In this document: positions 61,855 through 64,000 of the stretch, one piece after another
Layout: each line of letters starts with the position of its first letter
Numbering within the stretch: the stretch's first letter is position 1
DNA from: Brettanomyces bruxellensis
Taxonomy: Eukaryota > Ascomycota > Pichiomycetes > Pichiales > Pichiaceae
Reading direction: 5' to 3'
DNA: 64,000 bases
Assembly: GCF_011074885.1 (NCBI RefSeq)
Contig: NC_054690.1
Coordinates: 1,803,001 to 1,867,000, forward strand
The notes under the pieces: model-generated
Told to the model about the DNA's origin: nothing
Database searches by the model: none
What the model saw: only the letters and a program-made list of their open reading frames with translations
Program-made: the position numbers and the translations under genes

Positions 61855-62709
61855 TTGAGTCATGTTACCTATGCAATACAACACTATGCAACGTGTCCTC
61901 AGATAACTTAAGCTCGTCAATATTTAAGTGCTTTTTATCAAGTATAATGTCGTAAAAGATCACCAACAAAAATCAACTATTGTTGTAGACCCCATCATTA
62001 ATTCGTTAGAAACTCGTTAATTCGTTATCAATCCATATTTCGAAGCGAAGTATCAGTCATAAGACACTCAGGGCAGAGACACCACTATATATATCTGTCC
62101 TGACTACAGTAAATTTCCTGCACAACGATTCCCAGACCAGAAAATGCAGCCACCATTTTCCTTTGTTTTCCTAGATGAATAATGCCACCGAATCAGGTGA
62201 TTCTGCACATTCTGAAACTTGCTGCAGCAACAATGATCAATGATCTTTTATTCGTCAATAATTGATCCCGTAATACCTACGCCTAGTGGGGTAACTATTC
62301 CCGTTTCCCGGCCGAGTCTTAGGATCCCGTCGGAACTTCCCGAGCACTGCGCTCAGTTCGACCCCAGCTCCGGGAACCTATAGTTAACCTGACATTGCCG
62401 AATAAAGCCGTCAGATCCAAGATCCACCGTTCGTTGACTTGACCATGCCGGCCAAAGCCAAATGCGTAAAAACTCATTTGTCAATTTTATCAACCAACTT
62501 GCGCTGGCTGATCAAACTAAATTGATCACTGTAACAAGCTCCCTTAATCGAACTAGCAACCTAATTCTCATAAGTTAGCTTGCTCGATTTTCTTCAAAGA
62601 TCAAACCATGCCGGATAAAGCCAGCACGATTTTCTCTCATCGATTTCCCCAACGCTTCGACCAATATCGACGCGTCTATCGACCAATTCAGAAAATCAAG
62701 TTTCTGCTC
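61855..62709 (+). repeat. right LTR-like arm, core
   Basis: It begins TTGAGTCATGTTACC on the + strand and is the 855-bp near-perfect reverse complement of the left arm core. It contains ctatatatatctg (62084-62096), the iterated motif at 62392-62410, 62442-62460 and 62605-62623, an A-box-like cctagtgggg (62282-62291) and a B-box-like agttcgacccc (62355-62365). A 31-bp stretch, then the 161-bp repeats, follow. Confidence 0.88.
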
Positions 62710-62740
62710 AGTTTTTCCTCGCGGTCAAAACTATCGCGGT

Positions 62741-63061
62741 CTCATCGTTCTGCTCTACTGTAAATTTTACTTCCAAGCTTATGTTTACAACTAAGTATAC
62801 TTTTGTTGTATGAGGTATTTTTATTTCAGAACATTGTTCGTTCTTGTTACTATATACCTTTACAAGCATACTTAGCTGATCACATATCTTCAACTTCAAC
62901 ACTCATCGTTCTGCTCTACTGTAAACGTTACTTCAAGCTTATGTCTCACAACTAAGTATACTTTTATCTTCAGGTATTTTTATTTCAAAACTAAATACGT
63001 TCTTATTATTTTCTACCTTTACAAGCATACTTAGGTGATCACATATCTTCAACTTCAACCG
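62741..63061 (+). repeat. two tandem ~160-bp copies of the outer arm segment
   Basis: Unit 1 (62741-62901) and unit 2 (62902-63061) both run from ctcatcgttctgctctactg to acatatcttcaacttcaac. They are about 80-90% alike by eye. A third relative, inverted, is the outer part of the left arm (59158-59301). Right of 63061 the similarity stops. Confidence 0.82.
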
Positions 63062-64000
63062 AATTTCTCAGTTTTTAGCTCATATTGTCTTTGTCCCCTA
63101 AGCAAACTTTTTAGAAATATTTCTTTCATGGATCTTAATAATTTAGAAAAAAGAAGAAATCCTTTTACCATGGTAATATTTTTACCAAATGGGATTGAAA
63201 TATAGCCACAAGGTAATTTCATTGAGAAAATGGAGAAGAAAAATAAATAGTAAAGGGATTTTCTAGAACTTTAAAAAAAGTGCTTTTGACGCTATTTATT
63301 CACAACGGTATAACATAAAATGAAATAGGATATATGTTAATTCTTAGTTCGATGTGCAGATAAGGATAAGGACAGTCAAATGCTAAACTTTATTCGTTTA
63401 TTGAATGAAGAAAAAAAAATTTTGTAGTGTCAAAATTTCCTTATGTTTATTTTAGGGTTACTCCACTCACTCACTCTGTCTTTATAAAAATTACAAATTT
63501 CGTAAATGTTTATATGCTAGTATAGCTACTGCACAGTGCATATTGCTTCCATGAAATTATTTTTTCAGATTTATTCTCTAAGCTGAGATCAAATCCATGA
63601 AATTTAGAGCATATTACAGAACGATATCCAAATGATTAGCAGGAGAGGAGGGGGATTTTGTTATTTTCTTTGATGCACACGAGTTCTCGATTTACCCTAC
63701 CTCACTCATCCCTTTTCCAAGTCTTTTAGTATCAAACGCTTGAAGAAAGTGTTTTCAGCATATTCCAATTTGAATAAAAAAGTGTTTAAAGTATAACATA
63801 CACCCATAACGACATAACTTTGAACAAGTGTGTTGAACCCAAAATGAGTTATTGATTACGTTAACTACTAGTAACAATGGAAGACTAGTCAGGATCGATC
63901 CAGATATAAAGGTAAAGGATTAATTAACAACCAAACACTGAACGAAACCTTATTTTCACAAATTGATAATTTAACTTAAACTTTTGAGAAGGTAAAGAAA
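63062..64000. other. AT-rich right end without a gene
   Basis: No gene, telomeric repeat or further element copy is visible in the last 940 bp. Confidence 0.5.

Larger units (their letters stand above)
59388..62623. promoter_or_regulatory. iterated ~19-bp motif (ccatgccgRataaagcca), seven copies
   Basis: Copies on the minus strand are at 59388-59406, 59551-59569 and 59601-59619. Mirror copies on the + strand are at 62392-62410, 62442-62460 and 62605-62623. One further copy is in the spacer (61291-61306). The common core is gccg(g/a)ataaagcc. The function is unknown; candidates are a factor-binding site or an RNA-packaging signal. Confidence 0.75.

Noticed and set aside
62250..62400. tRNA gene in the arms
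   Set aside because: A-box and B-box-like words exist but no acceptor or T-stem pairing can be drawn.
59158..63061. DIRS-type or Crypton element
   Set aside because: Inverted repeats fit DIRS superficially, but no tyrosine recombinase, reverse transcriptase or methyltransferase frame is present.
59158..63061. CRISPR or other bacterial array
   Set aside because: Spliced genes and histones show a eukaryotic nuclear genome; no regular spacer array exists.

Overview
The window is nuclear DNA from a budding yeast (Saccharomycotina). The gene set is almost entirely yeast-specific: REC8, HAT1, PIL1/LSP1, RNA15, PTI1, SAN1, KAP120, ICE2, UTP25, KSH1, SIW14, AIM19 and a divergent histone H3/H4 pair. 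Genes are compact on both strands, and the few introns are 58-80 nt with GTAAGT-like donors, TACTAAC-like branch points and donors close to the start codon. CTG falls at a conserved leucine of the inositol 5-phosphatase fold, so a CUG-Ser code is unlikely. A Pichiaceae-type yeast (Brettanomyces/Ogataea-like) would fit, but that is inference and no marker in the window proves it.

Layout. 0-1 kb: AT-rich minisatellites. 1-15 kb: INP51-like phosphoinositide phosphatase, glucose-6-phosphate 1-epimerase, a small spliced coiled-coil gene, WBP1 (oligosaccharyltransferase), spliced prefoldin subunit GIM4, and a mitochondrial isoleucyl-tRNA synthetase broken by one frameshift. 15-27 kb: AVT1-type vacuolar amino-acid transporter, spliced meiotic kleisin REC8, HAT1, the eisosome protein PIL1/LSP1, a small membrane protein, peptidyl-tRNA hydrolase, a probable mitochondrial protein and TFIIS (DST1). 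27-35 kb: the two CstF64-like 3'-end processing genes RNA15 and PTI1 as neighbours, an unknown ORF, and the nuclear quality-control ligase SAN1. 35-44 kb: KAP120, a 2.8-kb gene-poor gap, ICE2. 44-55 kb: UTP25, KSH1 with a one-codon first exon, SIW14, AIM19, histones H3 and H4, an RluA-type tRNA pseudouridine synthase, and an NADP-isocitrate dehydrogenase with a -AKL C-terminus that is split by a one-base frameshift. 56-58 kb: a FAR1/WRKY-GCM1-type zinc-finger transcription factor. 59-63 kb: a mobile-element locus.

The most unusual object is at 59.2-63.1 kb. Two nearly identical 855-bp LTR-like arms lie in INVERTED orientation around a single intact copia-type Gag-like ORF (one CCHC knuckle), with no protease, integrase or reverse transcriptase. 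The arms carry an iterated ~19-bp motif, a TATA-like stretch and pol III box-like sequences, and further diverged tandem copies of the outer arm segment lie on the right side. A transcript across the locus could fold into an 855-bp hairpin.

A second theme is GC-rich conserved enzymes (INP51, mitochondrial IleRS, PTI1) interrupted by in-frame, AT-richer or low-complexity minisatellite blocks placed inside or between catalytic motifs. Both frameshifted genes look as if one base is missing next to a G run, so assembly error must be excluded before calling them pseudogenes.
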